NCBI RefSeq assembly: GCF_000973725.1
Contig: NZ_CP009621.1
Span: 3,252,001 to 3,316,000, forward strand
Origin: Pontibacter korlensis
Lineage (GTDB): Bacteria > Bacteroidota > Bacteroidia > Cytophagales > Hymenobacteraceae
Reading direction: 5' to 3'
Length of the DNA: 64,000 nt
Shown here: positions 28,726-38,224 of the stretch, piece by piece
Position numbering within the stretch: the first letter of the stretch is position 1
Layout of the letters: each line of letters opens with the position of its first letter
The notes under the pieces: generated by a model
What the model was told of the DNA's origin: nothing
What the model saw: only the letters and a program-made list of their open reading frames with translations
The model's database searches: none
Position numbers and translations under genes: made by a program

Positions 28726-29717
28726 TGTTCTGTTCTTTTAATCCATCTGCTCTCGAATCCGACAAGGGTGTCTTCTTTCAAGGCGATGTACTCCTGGCAA
28801 AGTTGGTGCACTTTTTCCCGGTTGTAAGCTAGTTCTTCTATGAATACCCAGTTGTTCCATTCCTGGGCCAGTGTCCAGTCGGGCTGCGCAACGGAGCTGT
28901 TGGGAAGCCTGTAATGGAAAGTTTTCCGAGCCTTCACCTTGCCTATATCAGAGTAGCTTTCCAGCAAATCGTTTCTTAAGGCAGCAAACAACGGGTACAA
29001 GTCTAATGGGCGGTTGCGGTCCGGGTTATATACATGATAATCTTGTATAAGCTCAGATAGATCTGGGTGGTAAGAAGTATTTAATGCCAGCTCCACATAC
29101 TCGGTAGGGTATGGGTTTATAAACGGGCTCATTTTACGAGCCAGGTCAGTCTTGCCTTTCTGCAGCAACCACGGGTAAAGCAGAAGAAAAGCGCGTAAGT
29201 AGGTAAGTATAGTTTCGACGTCGGCAGCAGGTACCTCTACATTAATATGGGTGCCAAATGCATTGGTAATAAATGATTCTGTTCCTTCCGCACGGCGGTC
29301 GTAAAGAGCTTTTCTAAGTTTTTCCAATTGGTCCAGTTTAGTGCAAGGCACAGGGGGGCAGGCAATCTCATTGGGAATCACCTTCGATATGATACTACTC
29401 AACGTTTCTTCTACCTCATCCTCTAGCGTACCCGAACCTAGTTTAACATCTTCTATATGAATATTGAAAGTTTCGAACACACTTTTGTAGCGCTTCTCCG
29501 TGAGTAGCGTTAAGTCGAACTCCACAGTAAAATCGCCGAGCGATGTTCCTTTTACTTTCTGCTTAAACCTGTTCTTTTTCTCTATTTCGCCCCCGTAAAG
29601 ATCTTGTATAAGCTGTGCTGACTCCTCAACACCCACATTAGTATATTCCAACTCGAATCCCACTGTTCGGGCCTCTCCATTTTCGTTATGCAGGATAGGT
29701 GGTTGCTTAAATTGCAT
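28710..29717 (-). CDS. Amidoligase family enzyme (glutamine-synthetase-like fold)
   Basis: 335 aa. GFELEYTNVG near residue 24 carries the first metal-binding Glu residues. GDFTVEFDLTLL and FGTHINVEVP follow, as expected for the amidoligase (PF12224-type) family. The family is predicted to make amide bonds with ATP, probably using glutamate or peptides as substrates. It is first gene of a pair with a PuuD-like hydrolase and lies divergent from ggt. No member of this pairing has a biochemical role known to me. Confidence 0.85.
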   Translation of the reverse strand: MQFKQPPILHNENGEARTVGFELEYTNVGVEESAQLIQDLYGGEIEKKNRFKQKVKGTSLGDFTVEFDLTLLTEKRYKSVFETFNIHIEDVKLGSGTLEDEVEETLSSIISKVIPNEIACPPVPCTKLDQLEKLRKALYDRRAEGTESFITNAFGTHINVEVPAADVETILTYLRAFLLLYPWLLQKGKTDLARKMSPFINPYPTEYVELALNTSYHPDLSELIQDYHVYNPDRNRPLDLYPLFAALRNDLLESYSDIGKVKARKTFHYRLPNSSVAQPDWTLAQEWNNWVFIEELAYNREKVHQLCQEYIALKEDTLVGFESRWIKRTEQWLTY

Positions 29718-29940
29718 AGATTAAAGATTCTAATGTTTAAGTTAAAACGTCAAATACCAGATTCAGTTATGATTTAAGGTTTTAGCCGGAGGAGAAAGCT
29801 ATGCTAGGCTTTTTAAACTCTTGCTCTGTACGTTCCGCAGAGGTTTGATTTTTGGCTCTACCACTGCCAGAATGAGCATGTAGGATAACCTGCCTTGCTA
29901 CAAATGGGTAAAGACATGTCTGTAAACCATATATGCTATT

Positions 29941-31632
29941 TTGATACTCAGAAGAATTTCAGTTTTTATTGTTTTTTTAAGCCTGCTGGGATGTGCCAGC
30001 CCTAACCTGAAGGAGAGGGGCTTCGTAACGGAGCAGGCGATGGTGGTGTCGGCACATCCGCTGGCCTCGGAAGTGGGTGCAGAAGTGATGAGGCGAGGTG
30101 GGAATGCAGTAGATGCAGCTGTTGCCGTGCAGTTTGCGCTGGCCGTTGTGTATCCGGATGCCGGAAATATTGGAGGTGGTGGATTCCTTGTTTTGCGGCA
30201 GCAGGATGGAACAGTGGACGCGCTGGATTACCGTGAAAAAGCTCCTGCCGCAGCACACCGGGACATGTACCTGAATGAGGAAGGGCAGGTAATTGAGGGC
30301 CTAAGCCTGAAGGGGCATTTGGCTGCTGGTGTACCAGGCACGGTAGACGGCATGGTGCAGCTGCATGAAAAGTATGGCAGCATGCCTTGGCATGAACTGG
30401 TGCAACCGTCTGTTGAGCTTGCCGCAAAAGGATTCCCCCTTACCCAGAAAGAAGCTAAAAAGCTTAACGAGCAGCGTAAGGATTTCATAACGTACAGTAC
30501 CCAAAGGCCTGAGTTTATACTTAAAGACAACTGGCAGGAGGGAGATATTCTTCGGTTGCCAGACCTGGCGCGTGTCCTGGGGTTGATAAGGGACAATGGA
30601 CGTGCAGGATTTTACGGAGGCCCAACGGCAGACCTGATAGTGGCAGAGATGGAGCGCGGCGGCGGTATCATCAGCAAGCAAGACTTGGCAGCCTACCGTG
30701 CTGCTTGGCGTGACCCAATTACGCAGCAGGTAGGAGAGTATAATGTTGTTTCGATGCCTCCACCATCCAGCGGTGGCATCGCTCTGATACAGTTACTCAC
30801 TATAGCTGAAGAATATCCTCTGGAGGAGTGGGGATGGAATACGGTAAAATCGGCACACCTGATGGTAGAAGCCGAGAGAAGGGTATATGCCGATCGTGCG
30901 CAGCATTTAGGAGACCCTGATTTTTATGATGTTCCTGTGGAAGGGCTGTTGGATACTGCCTATATCAGTAGCAGGATGACAGGTATTTCCTTAGAAAAGG
31001 CAACCGACAGCGATACTGTATCGGCAGGAGTTCCGGCACCGCCCGAAAGTCCTAACACCACCCATTATTCTATTGTGGATGCGCAGGGTAACGCTATTTC
31101 TGTAACTACTACCCTGAACAGCAGCTTTGGCTCCAAAGTGTTTGTAGGCGGAGCAGGCTTCCTGCTCAACAATGAAATGGATGACTTTAGTGTGAAACCT
31201 GGCCACCCTAACAGTTATGGCTTAATAGGAGAGGAAGCTAACGCCATAGCACCTGGCAAACGTATGTTAAGCTCCATGACACCAACTATTCTGGAAAAGG
31301 ATGGAGAACTGTATATGGTGGTGGGAAGTATGGGCGGTTCAACCATCATCACTACAGTCTACCAGATTATCCTAAACGTTACCAGGCATGGGCACACCAT
31401 GCAGGGTGCTATAAGTGCAGGGCGTTTCCACCACCAATGGAAGCCTGACTGGATCTTGTCAGAATGGGGGGCACTGGGTGCTGGCACTGGCTTAGGACTA
31501 TGGTTAAAGGGCCATAAGATAGCTCCAAAAACCGGTGGTATTGGAAGAGCCGCGGGTATTTTGGTGTTACCGGACGGCAAACTGGAGGGTGGCGCTGATC
31601 CTAGAGGAGACGATGCAGCAGCAGGTTTTTAG
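29941..31632 (+). CDS. ggt: Gamma-glutamyltransferase, lipoprotein-type
   Basis: 563 aa Ntn-hydrolase that transfers or hydrolyses gamma-glutamyl groups outside the cytoplasm. A lipoprotein signal (ISVFIVFLSLLGCASP) precedes the large-subunit motif AVVYPDAGNIGGGGF. The self-cleavage/catalytic Thr is in SPNTTHYSIVD and the glutamate-binding MLSSMTPTI is present. It must use TTG at 29941, since the frame upstream is closed by a stop at 29923-29925 with no ATG. It lies divergent from the amidoligase pair. Confidence 0.92.
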   Translation: MILRRISVFIVFLSLLGCASPNLKERGFVTEQAMVVSAHPLASEVGAEVMRRGGNAVDAAVAVQFALAVVYPDAGNIGGGGFLVLRQQDGTVDALDYREKAPAAAHRDMYLNEEGQVIEGLSLKGHLAAGVPGTVDGMVQLHEKYGSMPWHELVQPSVELAAKGFPLTQKEAKKLNEQRKDFITYSTQRPEFILKDNWQEGDILRLPDLARVLGLIRDNGRAGFYGGPTADLIVAEMERGGGIISKQDLAAYRAAWRDPITQQVGEYNVVSMPPPSSGGIALIQLLTIAEEYPLEEWGWNTVKSAHLMVEAERRVYADRAQHLGDPDFYDVPVEGLLDTAYISSRMTGISLEKATDSDTVSAGVPAPPESPNTTHYSIVDAQGNAISVTTTLNSSFGSKVFVGGAGFLLNNEMDDFSVKPGHPNSYGLIGEEANAIAPGKRMLSSMTPTILEKDGELYMVVGSMGGSTIITTVYQIILNVTRHGHTMQGAISAGRFHHQWKPDWILSEWGALGAGTGLGLWLKGHKIAPKTGGIGRAAGILVLPDGKLEGGADPRGDDAAAGF

Positions 31633-31644
31633 GTAGTGAAGTGA

Positions 31645-31698
31645 TTTTAAATATTCAGCCCCACCAAACCTACATTTGGTGGGGCTGAATATTTAAAA
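31645..31698. terminator. Bidirectional terminator, 24-bp perfect stem
   Basis: Arms 31645-31668 and 31675-31698 pair perfectly with a 6-nt loop. The outer AT-rich part supplies T tracts both ways. Placed between convergent ggt and the MFS gene. Confidence 0.92.
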
Positions 31699-31725
31699 AG
31701 TATGACCAGTAGTTTTCAGAGCAGC

Positions 31726-32868
31726 CTATGCATAAGACTGCTGCAGCCTGAAGAACAGCTTTGAGATCGGGATTAGCATGATACCTGCCAAAGCAAATGC
31801 TACAAATGAAACCTTCAGGTTGAAAGCATGTGCCAGAAAGCCAATCATAGGCGGACCAATCAGCATCCCTACAATACCAAAAGTGGCAATAATAGAGATA
31901 GCGATACCTGGTGAGTACTTCTGTGAGGCTCCGGCCAAAGTATAAGTCATGGGTATAACAGAGGCAGTACCAAAGCCAACAAGGGAGAAGCCGATCATGG
32001 CAGGCCAGAAGCTTGGGAAAATGATGGAAATAGTGATGCCAGAAAAGATCAGTAATGCGCTTAGCATATACGTGGTAGCCATACCTATTCGATCAACTAT
32101 ACGATCCGATACAAACCTGGAGAATGCCATAAAAGACATAAAGGTCAGGTAGCCGGCAGTAAAAACCTCCTCATTTACCACTTGCTGAAAGTAAATGCCA
32201 CTCCAGTCGAACATACCACCCTCGCAGACTGCAGCAAAAAACACCAGGAGTCCCAGGTACAAGATGTAGGGGTCAGGTTTTCCGAAGGCTAGCTTATTGC
32301 CAGAAGTGGAGCGGTCGTTTCGGAGCAGGAAGCGGTAAGAAGCCAACCCTGTAAGCACTGTAATGATAGATACAGTTAGCAGGTGAGGAAGCATGCCCAC
32401 ATTTAGGGAAACAAGCAGCGTGGTAAAGGCTACACCAACAATACCTCCTGTGCTCCACAAGCCGTGAAATGACCCGTTTATCTTCCTGTCATACTGTTTC
32501 TGTAAAGTAATGGCCTGTGTATTCACCGCAATGTTAAAGATGCGCATACTCAGGGAGAACAGGAATAAAGTTACCACCAGGGCAAAGACTGAGTTGGCCA
32601 AAGCGATAAACAGCAGGCATACAGAGTTTATTAGAAAAGCAACGGACAAGGGTATCCTGGTTTCTAATTTAGACACCAGCCAGCCGGATAAGGGTAAACC
32701 AATCAGTGAGCTGACGGGCATGGTCAGCAGAACGCTGCCCAACTCCGCCTCATTCAGGTCAAGAGCATTCTTGATGGTAGGAATACGGGAGGCCCAGCTG
32801 GAAAAATTGAAACCGGCCAGGAAGAAGTATACACTAAGTGAAATCCTTTGTTTATTTATTAATTGCAT
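31726..32868 (-). CDS. MFS transporter (YbjJ-like)
   Basis: 380 aa with about twelve hydrophobic segments. It opens with RISLSVYFFLAGFNFSSWASRIPTIKNALDLNEAELG, typical of the YbjJ group of major facilitator transporters, and has GFGTASVIPMTYTLAG in the second half. Substrate unknown. It ends at the shared terminator with ggt and might export a product of the neighbouring cluster (weak inference). Confidence 0.85.
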   Translation of the reverse strand: MQLINKQRISLSVYFFLAGFNFSSWASRIPTIKNALDLNEAELGSVLLTMPVSSLIGLPLSGWLVSKLETRIPLSVAFLINSVCLLFIALANSVFALVVTLFLFSLSMRIFNIAVNTQAITLQKQYDRKINGSFHGLWSTGGIVGVAFTTLLVSLNVGMLPHLLTVSIITVLTGLASYRFLLRNDRSTSGNKLAFGKPDPYILYLGLLVFFAAVCEGGMFDWSGIYFQQVVNEEVFTAGYLTFMSFMAFSRFVSDRIVDRIGMATTYMLSALLIFSGITISIIFPSFWPAMIGFSLVGFGTASVIPMTYTLAGASQKYSPGIAISIIATFGIVGMLIGPPMIGFLAHAFNLKVSFVAFALAGIMLIPISKLFFRLQQSYA

Positions 32869-32988
32869 GGTAGTCCTTTACTGGGGCGCAAAGATGCGCA
32901 TAATATTTCCTCAACAGGTGTTAACTTTTATTTAAGCCTGCTTAGGAGGTAGTAATAAACTCATGATGTCAGATGGGGTAGTGCCAGA

Positions 32989-34386
32989 TCAAGTCCCCCA
33001 CGGGTAAAGGTCTGGTGGCTCGTTTCGTACTGAAATCTCTTCAATAGGATGGAGGGCATTCGTTTTGTCAATGTACAGGAAGGCATCATAGCGCTTGGGT
33101 ATGATGGAGGGCACATAATTGCCTAAATGCTCCAGCTCCGGATTATACACTACGCCAATGGCCCTGTGGCCTATCGGCCGCTTCAGGTGCTTTTGATCCT
33201 GGAGGTCCTTCGAAAGTATAATCTTGTTGGTTGGGCTAAGTTGATGTAGGATCTGCTCCCAGCTACCTTCTGTGGCAGGTGGCATTTGTATGCTCTTGAT
33301 AGGAGCACCCCAGCCTCCGGCTGCTATCACAGTGCCGCTGTAAGACCCGAAACCAACTATAAAAACATTTTCCTCTCCATACTCTTTCCGTACCAGTTGG
33401 CCCACATTCACTTCACCCTGGCTTGCCATGTCGGTGTAGCGGGCGTCACCTACATGGGTATTGTGCTCCCAAACAATAGCCTTGGAGCCTGGTCCATAAA
33501 AGCTTAGCAGGCGCTGCAGGGTCTGCGTCATGTGTTGGTCCCTTATGTTCCAGGAGGCGGTGTTGCTACTCACGGCTGTGCGGTAGTATCGCTCTCCGTT
33601 ATAGGCAACCAAGGCATTCTGCTCTGCCACAAACTGCTCCTCACTTTTGGCTTCTCCACTGGTTTTGCTCAGTTTCTGTACTTCTCTCCAGAGCCGGTTA
33701 GTTTCAGCTCTGCAATTAGCGTCAGCGTTGGCTACAGCCTGCGCGTACTGCATGGCATCGGCACTATAAGGCTGAAAACACTGGTGCACCTCTTGGGCCG
33801 CTTTCACCAGCGAAGGGTTCTGCTGTATATAGGGCATCAGCTCTGTCATCGACTCCCAAAGGCAGTATACATCCAGACCAAAGAAACCTATCTTGGAGGT
33901 ATTGATCACAGTCTGGTTATATTGGTTAAGCCAGGTAACCAAAGAGGCTACCTCGTAATTTCCCCACATCCAGGTAGGCCATCTGTTATACTGTTTTAGT
34001 AGGTTTACGGCGGCCGCACTATCCTGAGCTTCTCCCTTGATAAACTGGTTCACCCTGTAAGAATCAGCCCACTCGCCTTCAACTGCAATAAAGTCAAAAC
34101 CCTTTTCCTGTATGAGCCGCTTGGTGATGGCTGCGCGCCAGGTATAATATTCCGATGTGCCATGAGATGCTTCTCCTAAAAGCACAATACGCGCGTCACC
34201 GATCTCTTGCAAAAGCACATCCAGGTCTTGTTCGGTTTGCAGAGGGTAGTTGGGTATAGTAAGGGTTATGGCCTTATCAGCCCTCTGCCTCTGCTGTGCC
34301 GGCGCATCTTTGCAGCTTACCATTGGAAGAACCCACAGCCACAACAGACATAAAAATGCGACACTTCTTTCATTCATGTTATTCAT
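32989..34386 (-). CDS. Erythromycin-esterase-like lipoprotein
   Basis: 465 aa. A lipoprotein-like signal (FLCLLWLWVLPMVSC) precedes an erythromycin esterase-type domain with GEASHGTSEYYTWRAAITKRLI, VEGEWADSYRVN, and EHNTHVGDARYTDM. Characterised relatives hydrolyse macrolide lactones, but most family members have unknown substrates, so resistance should not be assumed. The start could be 34386 or 34377 (two ATGs). Monocistronic. Confidence 0.85.
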   Translation of the reverse strand: MNNMNERSVAFLCLLWLWVLPMVSCKDAPAQQRQRADKAITLTIPNYPLQTEQDLDVLLQEIGDARIVLLGEASHGTSEYYTWRAAITKRLIQEKGFDFIAVEGEWADSYRVNQFIKGEAQDSAAAVNLLKQYNRWPTWMWGNYEVASLVTWLNQYNQTVINTSKIGFFGLDVYCLWESMTELMPYIQQNPSLVKAAQEVHQCFQPYSADAMQYAQAVANADANCRAETNRLWREVQKLSKTSGEAKSEEQFVAEQNALVAYNGERYYRTAVSSNTASWNIRDQHMTQTLQRLLSFYGPGSKAIVWEHNTHVGDARYTDMASQGEVNVGQLVRKEYGEENVFIVGFGSYSGTVIAAGGWGAPIKSIQMPPATEGSWEQILHQLSPTNKIILSKDLQDQKHLKRPIGHRAIGVVYNPELEHLGNYVPSIIPKRYDAFLYIDKTNALHPIEEISVRNEPPDLYPWGT

Positions 34387-34836
34387 ACAGCACCATCCGG
34401 TAATTTCCCTAAAGTTTACTTTACTGGCGCATGCTTAGTTGCGAGTGCTTCTGCAGGTAATGCCCAACACATCAACTTATTCAGTAACAGTAACTGCCTG
34501 ATAACCCGCGGAGGAATGGAGGTATAGCAATCAGTTCCATAATTCATACTGCAGCTAGTGCCACGACTTGCACCTCTGCCTGCTCCCACAGTGCAAGGCT
34601 CAGGAGCATTACTTTCTGCCTCTACAGCACAGAAACGGCTTTCTTTGCTTTTAAGATAGCACTATATAAGTATAGGTATGTATTGAGTAAGTACAATATT
34701 TGAAACCTTGATTGTTTAGACAAGTATTTATTTACACGCGAATAATACCCATTCAGGATGCTTTTGTAAAAGAAGGAATCCAAGAATAGTACGCAACGCT
34801 ACCTTATGTTCCACATTAACTAGAAAAAAACTTAAT
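34387..34836. other. 450-nt divergent intergenic region
   Basis: Between the erythromycin-esterase-like gene (-) and the alcohol dehydrogenase (+). AT-rich towards the dehydrogenase. No open frame, hairpin terminator or clear palindromic operator seen. Confidence 0.5.
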
Positions 34837-35994
34837 ATGCTGGCAATGACTTATAGGGGGCCTCAGCGGGTCCGCTTAGACCGAAATAAACCCATGCCCG
34901 AGATCCTGCATCCACAGGATGCGATTGTTCGGGTTACCCGCTCTTGTATTTGTGGCTCCGACCTGCACCTGTACAACGGAAATGTGCCTGATACCCGTGT
35001 TGGAGAAACCTTTGGCCATGAATTTATAGGTGTAGTAGAAGAGATAGGCTCGGATGTACATAAGCTGAAAGTAGGGGATCAGGTAATTGTGCCCTTCAAC
35101 ATTGCCTGCGGCAAGTGTACGTTCTGTAAGCAGGAGCTATACGGTAACTGCCACGAAGCTAACCCACAGGCCACAGCAGTTGGCGGTATATTTGGCTACT
35201 CACACATAGCAGGTGGCTATAATGGCGGACAAGCAGAATATGTACGTGTACCTTATGCCGATGTAGGGCCAACAGTTATACCAGCAGGTATGGATCCGGA
35301 TGATGCGGTGTTGCTGACAGACGTGGTGCCAACAGGTTACCAGGCAGCTGAAATGGGTGGCATTCAGAAAGGCGATACCGTGGTGGTTTTCGGAGCCGGA
35401 CCTGTAGGAATAATGGCAGCCAGATGTGCCTGGCTCTTCGGGGCAGGCCGTGTAATTGTTTTCGATAAGGAGGAGTACCGCCTGGAGTTTGTTAGAAATT
35501 ATGCCCAGTGCGAAGCCTACAACTTTATGTCGATAGAAGACCCGGTGGTGTTCGTGAAAAGAACCACCGACTCACTTGGTGCGGATGTAGTGATTGATGC
35601 CGTTGGAGCTGAAGCAGCCGGTAGTGCCTTACAGACCTTTACCGGTAGAAAGACACTGATGCAGGCAGGTTCTGCCACAGCCTTACAGTGGGCTATCAAC
35701 TCTGCCAAGAAAGGTGGCGTTGTATCTGTAGTAGGCGTATATGGCCCTACGGCTAACCTTGTGCCGATAGGCAATGCCCTGAACAAAGGTTTGACAATCC
35801 GAGGAAATCAGGCGTCTGTGAAGCGCTTGCTGCCGAAGATGATTGAGCATGTGCAAAACGGAATCATCAAGCCAAAGTCGCTTATCACGCACCGTGTGCC
35901 GCTGGAAGAGGTAGCAGATGCCTACCGTATTTTCTCCGATAAACTGGATAACTGTATCAAGCCGGTTCTTATTCCACCATCAGCCAGAATATAA
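34837..35994 (+). CDS. Zinc-dependent alcohol dehydrogenase
   Basis: 385 aa medium-chain dehydrogenase. Catalytic-zinc motifs CGSDLHLYNG and GHEFIGVVEEIG, and the structural-zinc cluster CGKCTFCKQELYGNC. The NAD-binding loop is FGAGPVGIMAARCA. It resembles the glutathione-independent formaldehyde or threonine-type dehydrogenases; substrate not certain. It is followed 11 nt later by a small membrane protein, with which it almost certainly forms an operon. Confidence 0.92.
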   Translation: MLAMTYRGPQRVRLDRNKPMPEILHPQDAIVRVTRSCICGSDLHLYNGNVPDTRVGETFGHEFIGVVEEIGSDVHKLKVGDQVIVPFNIACGKCTFCKQELYGNCHEANPQATAVGGIFGYSHIAGGYNGGQAEYVRVPYADVGPTVIPAGMDPDDAVLLTDVVPTGYQAAEMGGIQKGDTVVVFGAGPVGIMAARCAWLFGAGRVIVFDKEEYRLEFVRNYAQCEAYNFMSIEDPVVFVKRTTDSLGADVVIDAVGAEAAGSALQTFTGRKTLMQAGSATALQWAINSAKKGGVVSVVGVYGPTANLVPIGNALNKGLTIRGNQASVKRLLPKMIEHVQNGIIKPKSLITHRVPLEEVADAYRIFSDKLDNCIKPVLIPPSARI

Positions 35995-36005
35995 AAAACA
36001 TTATT

Positions 36006-36485
36006 ATGGAAAACAGACCTGTAGATTATAATACAATAAACGGGTGGGGAATAGACGCGGATCCTAAAAACGATCCGACCTACCCGATGAGGAAGCGCTC
36101 CAACGAAAACCATGAAGGTTACAATTGGGACCGCCCACCTCTGCAACCAGTAAACATTGAAGTACTACACTCGATTGAGCGGCCAAACGTGACAGCTGTT
36201 TTTGGGACATCTGCGCCGCCAAGAGGCCTGAGTGGTATGATCCGGCGCTATGCATTTAAGTATGGCGAGGGGAGCTTTGCTCACTGGCTACCGCTGGTGC
36301 TCGCAGACCGTGTAGACGTTGTAGAGGGAATCATAGAAGACCTGAAGAGTGGGCATATCCCTAACATCTTTGCCGAAAGAGGTATGAAAGCACAGTGGAA
36401 GTATGACCGCATGGGCTTGCTTCAGAGTGTAGCTGTTGCGGCTGTCATAACCACAGCTGCTGTTGCCTGGTTTCGAAGAAAGTAG
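36006..36485 (+). CDS. Small protein with C-terminal membrane helix, partner of the alcohol dehydrogenase
   Basis: 159 aa. Polar N-terminal half, with PTYPMRKR and RPNVTAVFGTSAPPRGLSGMIRRYAFKYGE in the middle. A single C-terminal hydrophobic helix (LLQSVAVAAVITTAAVAWF) ends in RRK, which suggests a tail-anchored inner-membrane protein with the domain in the cytoplasm. Family not recognised. Tight coupling to the dehydrogenase suggests it tethers or assists that enzyme (inference). Confidence 0.75.
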   Translation: MENRPVDYNTINGWGIDADPKNDPTYPMRKRSNENHEGYNWDRPPLQPVNIEVLHSIERPNVTAVFGTSAPPRGLSGMIRRYAFKYGEGSFAHWLPLVLADRVDVVEGIIEDLKSGHIPNIFAERGMKAQWKYDRMGLLQSVAVAAVITTAAVAWFRRK

Positions 36486-36526
36486 AGGCTTTTGCCTTAG
36501 ACATACTCAGGCTTAATATTTTAAAG

Positions 36527-36556
36527 GAAAGGGTGCTCTTTTTAGGGCACCCTTTC
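36527..36556 (+). terminator. Terminator after the dehydrogenase operon
   Basis: A 10-bp stem GAAAGGGTGC / GCACCCTTTC (36527-36536 with 36547-36556) is followed by TTCTTGT. About 40 nt after the stop. Confidence 0.75.
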
Positions 36557-36750
36557 TTCTTGTATGAGCTCTAAAGCCACTCTGATACATTTTTACACAC
36601 CTGTTGCTGTACCTTAATTACTGTAAAAGAATTGTAAACAAAGCTATTTCGTCTGGTAGAATTTGTATACTTGTACGTGTGCAGTTTATGGTGCCAGTAT
36701 CCTTCAAAAACGTATAGTTAAGGTGTATTTTATTTAGAGCAAGAACCAGT

Positions 36751-38124
36751 ATGCAACAGCTCCTGAAGCCCATATCAATATATCCGCTGGTTTACTTCCG
36801 TATCCTGTTCGGTTTGTTGATGTTTTGTGAAGGCGTGGGAGCCGTGCTGATAGGATGGGTGCAGGACCATTATGTGGCACCTTCCTACCACTTCGGGTAC
36901 ATTGGGCTGGAGTGGATTAAGCCGCTGCCAGGCAGTGGTATGGTGTACCTGTACCTGCTAATGGCAATGCTGGGAGCTATGATTATGGTGGGCTGGCGCT
37001 ACAAAATATCCTCATTTATCTTCTTTCTGCTTTTTGGCTACAGTTTTTTCAGTGAAAAAACGCACTACCTCAATCATCACTACCTTATTTTTCTGGTAAG
37101 CGGGCTGATGGTGCTGTTACCTGCGCACCGGAAGCTTTCTCTGGATGTAAGGCGGCAACCTGATTTAGAAAATGATGTGGCGCCACAGTGGACACTTTGG
37201 CTTTTCAGGGTGCAGCTCCTGATCGTATATTTCTACGCCGGCATTGCCAAAATCCAGCCCGACTGGATGGCAGCAAAGTCAGTGAGTATCTGGATGTCGC
37301 ATAAGACCCACTATTACATCATTGGACCATACTTGAACACGCCTTTTATGATCTGGATGATCAGTTGGGGAGGCGTGGTGTTTGACTTGCTGATTGGCTT
37401 TGCTTTGCTGTGGCCCCGCACGCGTATGGCGGCCTTCTGGTTAGCCTTTGCCTTTCATATTTTCAACTCTGCTGTTTTCCATGTAGGAGTGTTCCCATAC
37501 TTTATGATTGCAGCCAATGTGCTCTTTTTTACCCCGGAGCAGATTGCCCGTTGGTTCTTCCGGAAAGAAATATCGCCTGTAAGCTTGGAAAGCCAGCCTC
37601 TGAAGCAACCAACATGGCAGAGGCGCCTGGGCGTGCAGTTCTTTATACTTTACCTGGGATGGCAGTTGCTGTTTCCGCTTCGGCACTTCTTTATTCCCGG
37701 AGATGTGAACTGGACCGAGGAAGGCCACCGTTTTTCGTGGCGCATGATGCTGCGCACAAAGAGTGGCAACGTGTACTTTACTGTGCGTGATGCGGCCACC
37801 CAACGGTCTGAAATTGTGTGGCCGAAAGTATACCTGGTAAAGGAGCAGCTAAAAGAGCTGCACAAGCACCCTGACATGATCTGGCAGTTTGCCCAGTTTC
37901 TGAAGGAGGAGTATAAAAAACAAGGTATGGTTAGCCCTGAGGTATACGCTCACTCTAGCCTTAGCTTAAACGGCTACCCAAGGTACCCAATAGTAGACCC
38001 TACTGTAGATTTAGCCGCTTTGCCTTATACTTGGGGTGCTAAAAATTGGGTAACGCCACGACCTGTTGCAGATGGCTGGCCCTGGGTAAAACGGGTGCTC
38101 TCGGAGGCGGAGACAAAAGAGTAA
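36751..38124 (+). CDS. HTTM domain protein (vitamin-K-dependent carboxylase-like)
   Basis: 457 aa membrane protein with several helices followed by a soluble C-terminal region (about residues 290-457). Family signs are YPLVYFRILFGLLMFCEG at the N terminus, FSEKTHYLNHHYLIFLV, and FYAGIAKIQPDWM. Eukaryotic relatives carboxylate glutamate using vitamin K. Bacterial homologues carry the same core, but the reaction is mostly untested. Monocistronic. Confidence 0.85.
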   Translation: MQQLLKPISIYPLVYFRILFGLLMFCEGVGAVLIGWVQDHYVAPSYHFGYIGLEWIKPLPGSGMVYLYLLMAMLGAMIMVGWRYKISSFIFFLLFGYSFFSEKTHYLNHHYLIFLVSGLMVLLPAHRKLSLDVRRQPDLENDVAPQWTLWLFRVQLLIVYFYAGIAKIQPDWMAAKSVSIWMSHKTHYYIIGPYLNTPFMIWMISWGGVVFDLLIGFALLWPRTRMAAFWLAFAFHIFNSAVFHVGVFPYFMIAANVLFFTPEQIARWFFRKEISPVSLESQPLKQPTWQRRLGVQFFILYLGWQLLFPLRHFFIPGDVNWTEEGHRFSWRMMLRTKSGNVYFTVRDAATQRSEIVWPKVYLVKEQLKELHKHPDMIWQFAQFLKEEYKKQGMVSPEVYAHSSLSLNGYPRYPIVDPTVDLAALPYTWGAKNWVTPRPVADGWPWVKRVLSEAETKE

Positions 38125-38224
38125 CGACGTGTATTGGCCAGGAGCCTTTCTGCTGAAATAGTAAACTGCCTGCCTGACCTGTCGTAGATACAACAAGTTA
38201 ACTGAAAACAAACTTAAGAGTATC

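Noticed and set aside
31645..31698. 24-bp inverted repeat as a mobile-element end
   Set aside because: It sits exactly between convergent genes with T tracts both ways, so a terminator explains it.
32989..34386. Macrolide resistance from the erythromycin-esterase-like protein
   Set aside because: Family match is clear, but most members have other or unknown substrates; no resistance context is seen.
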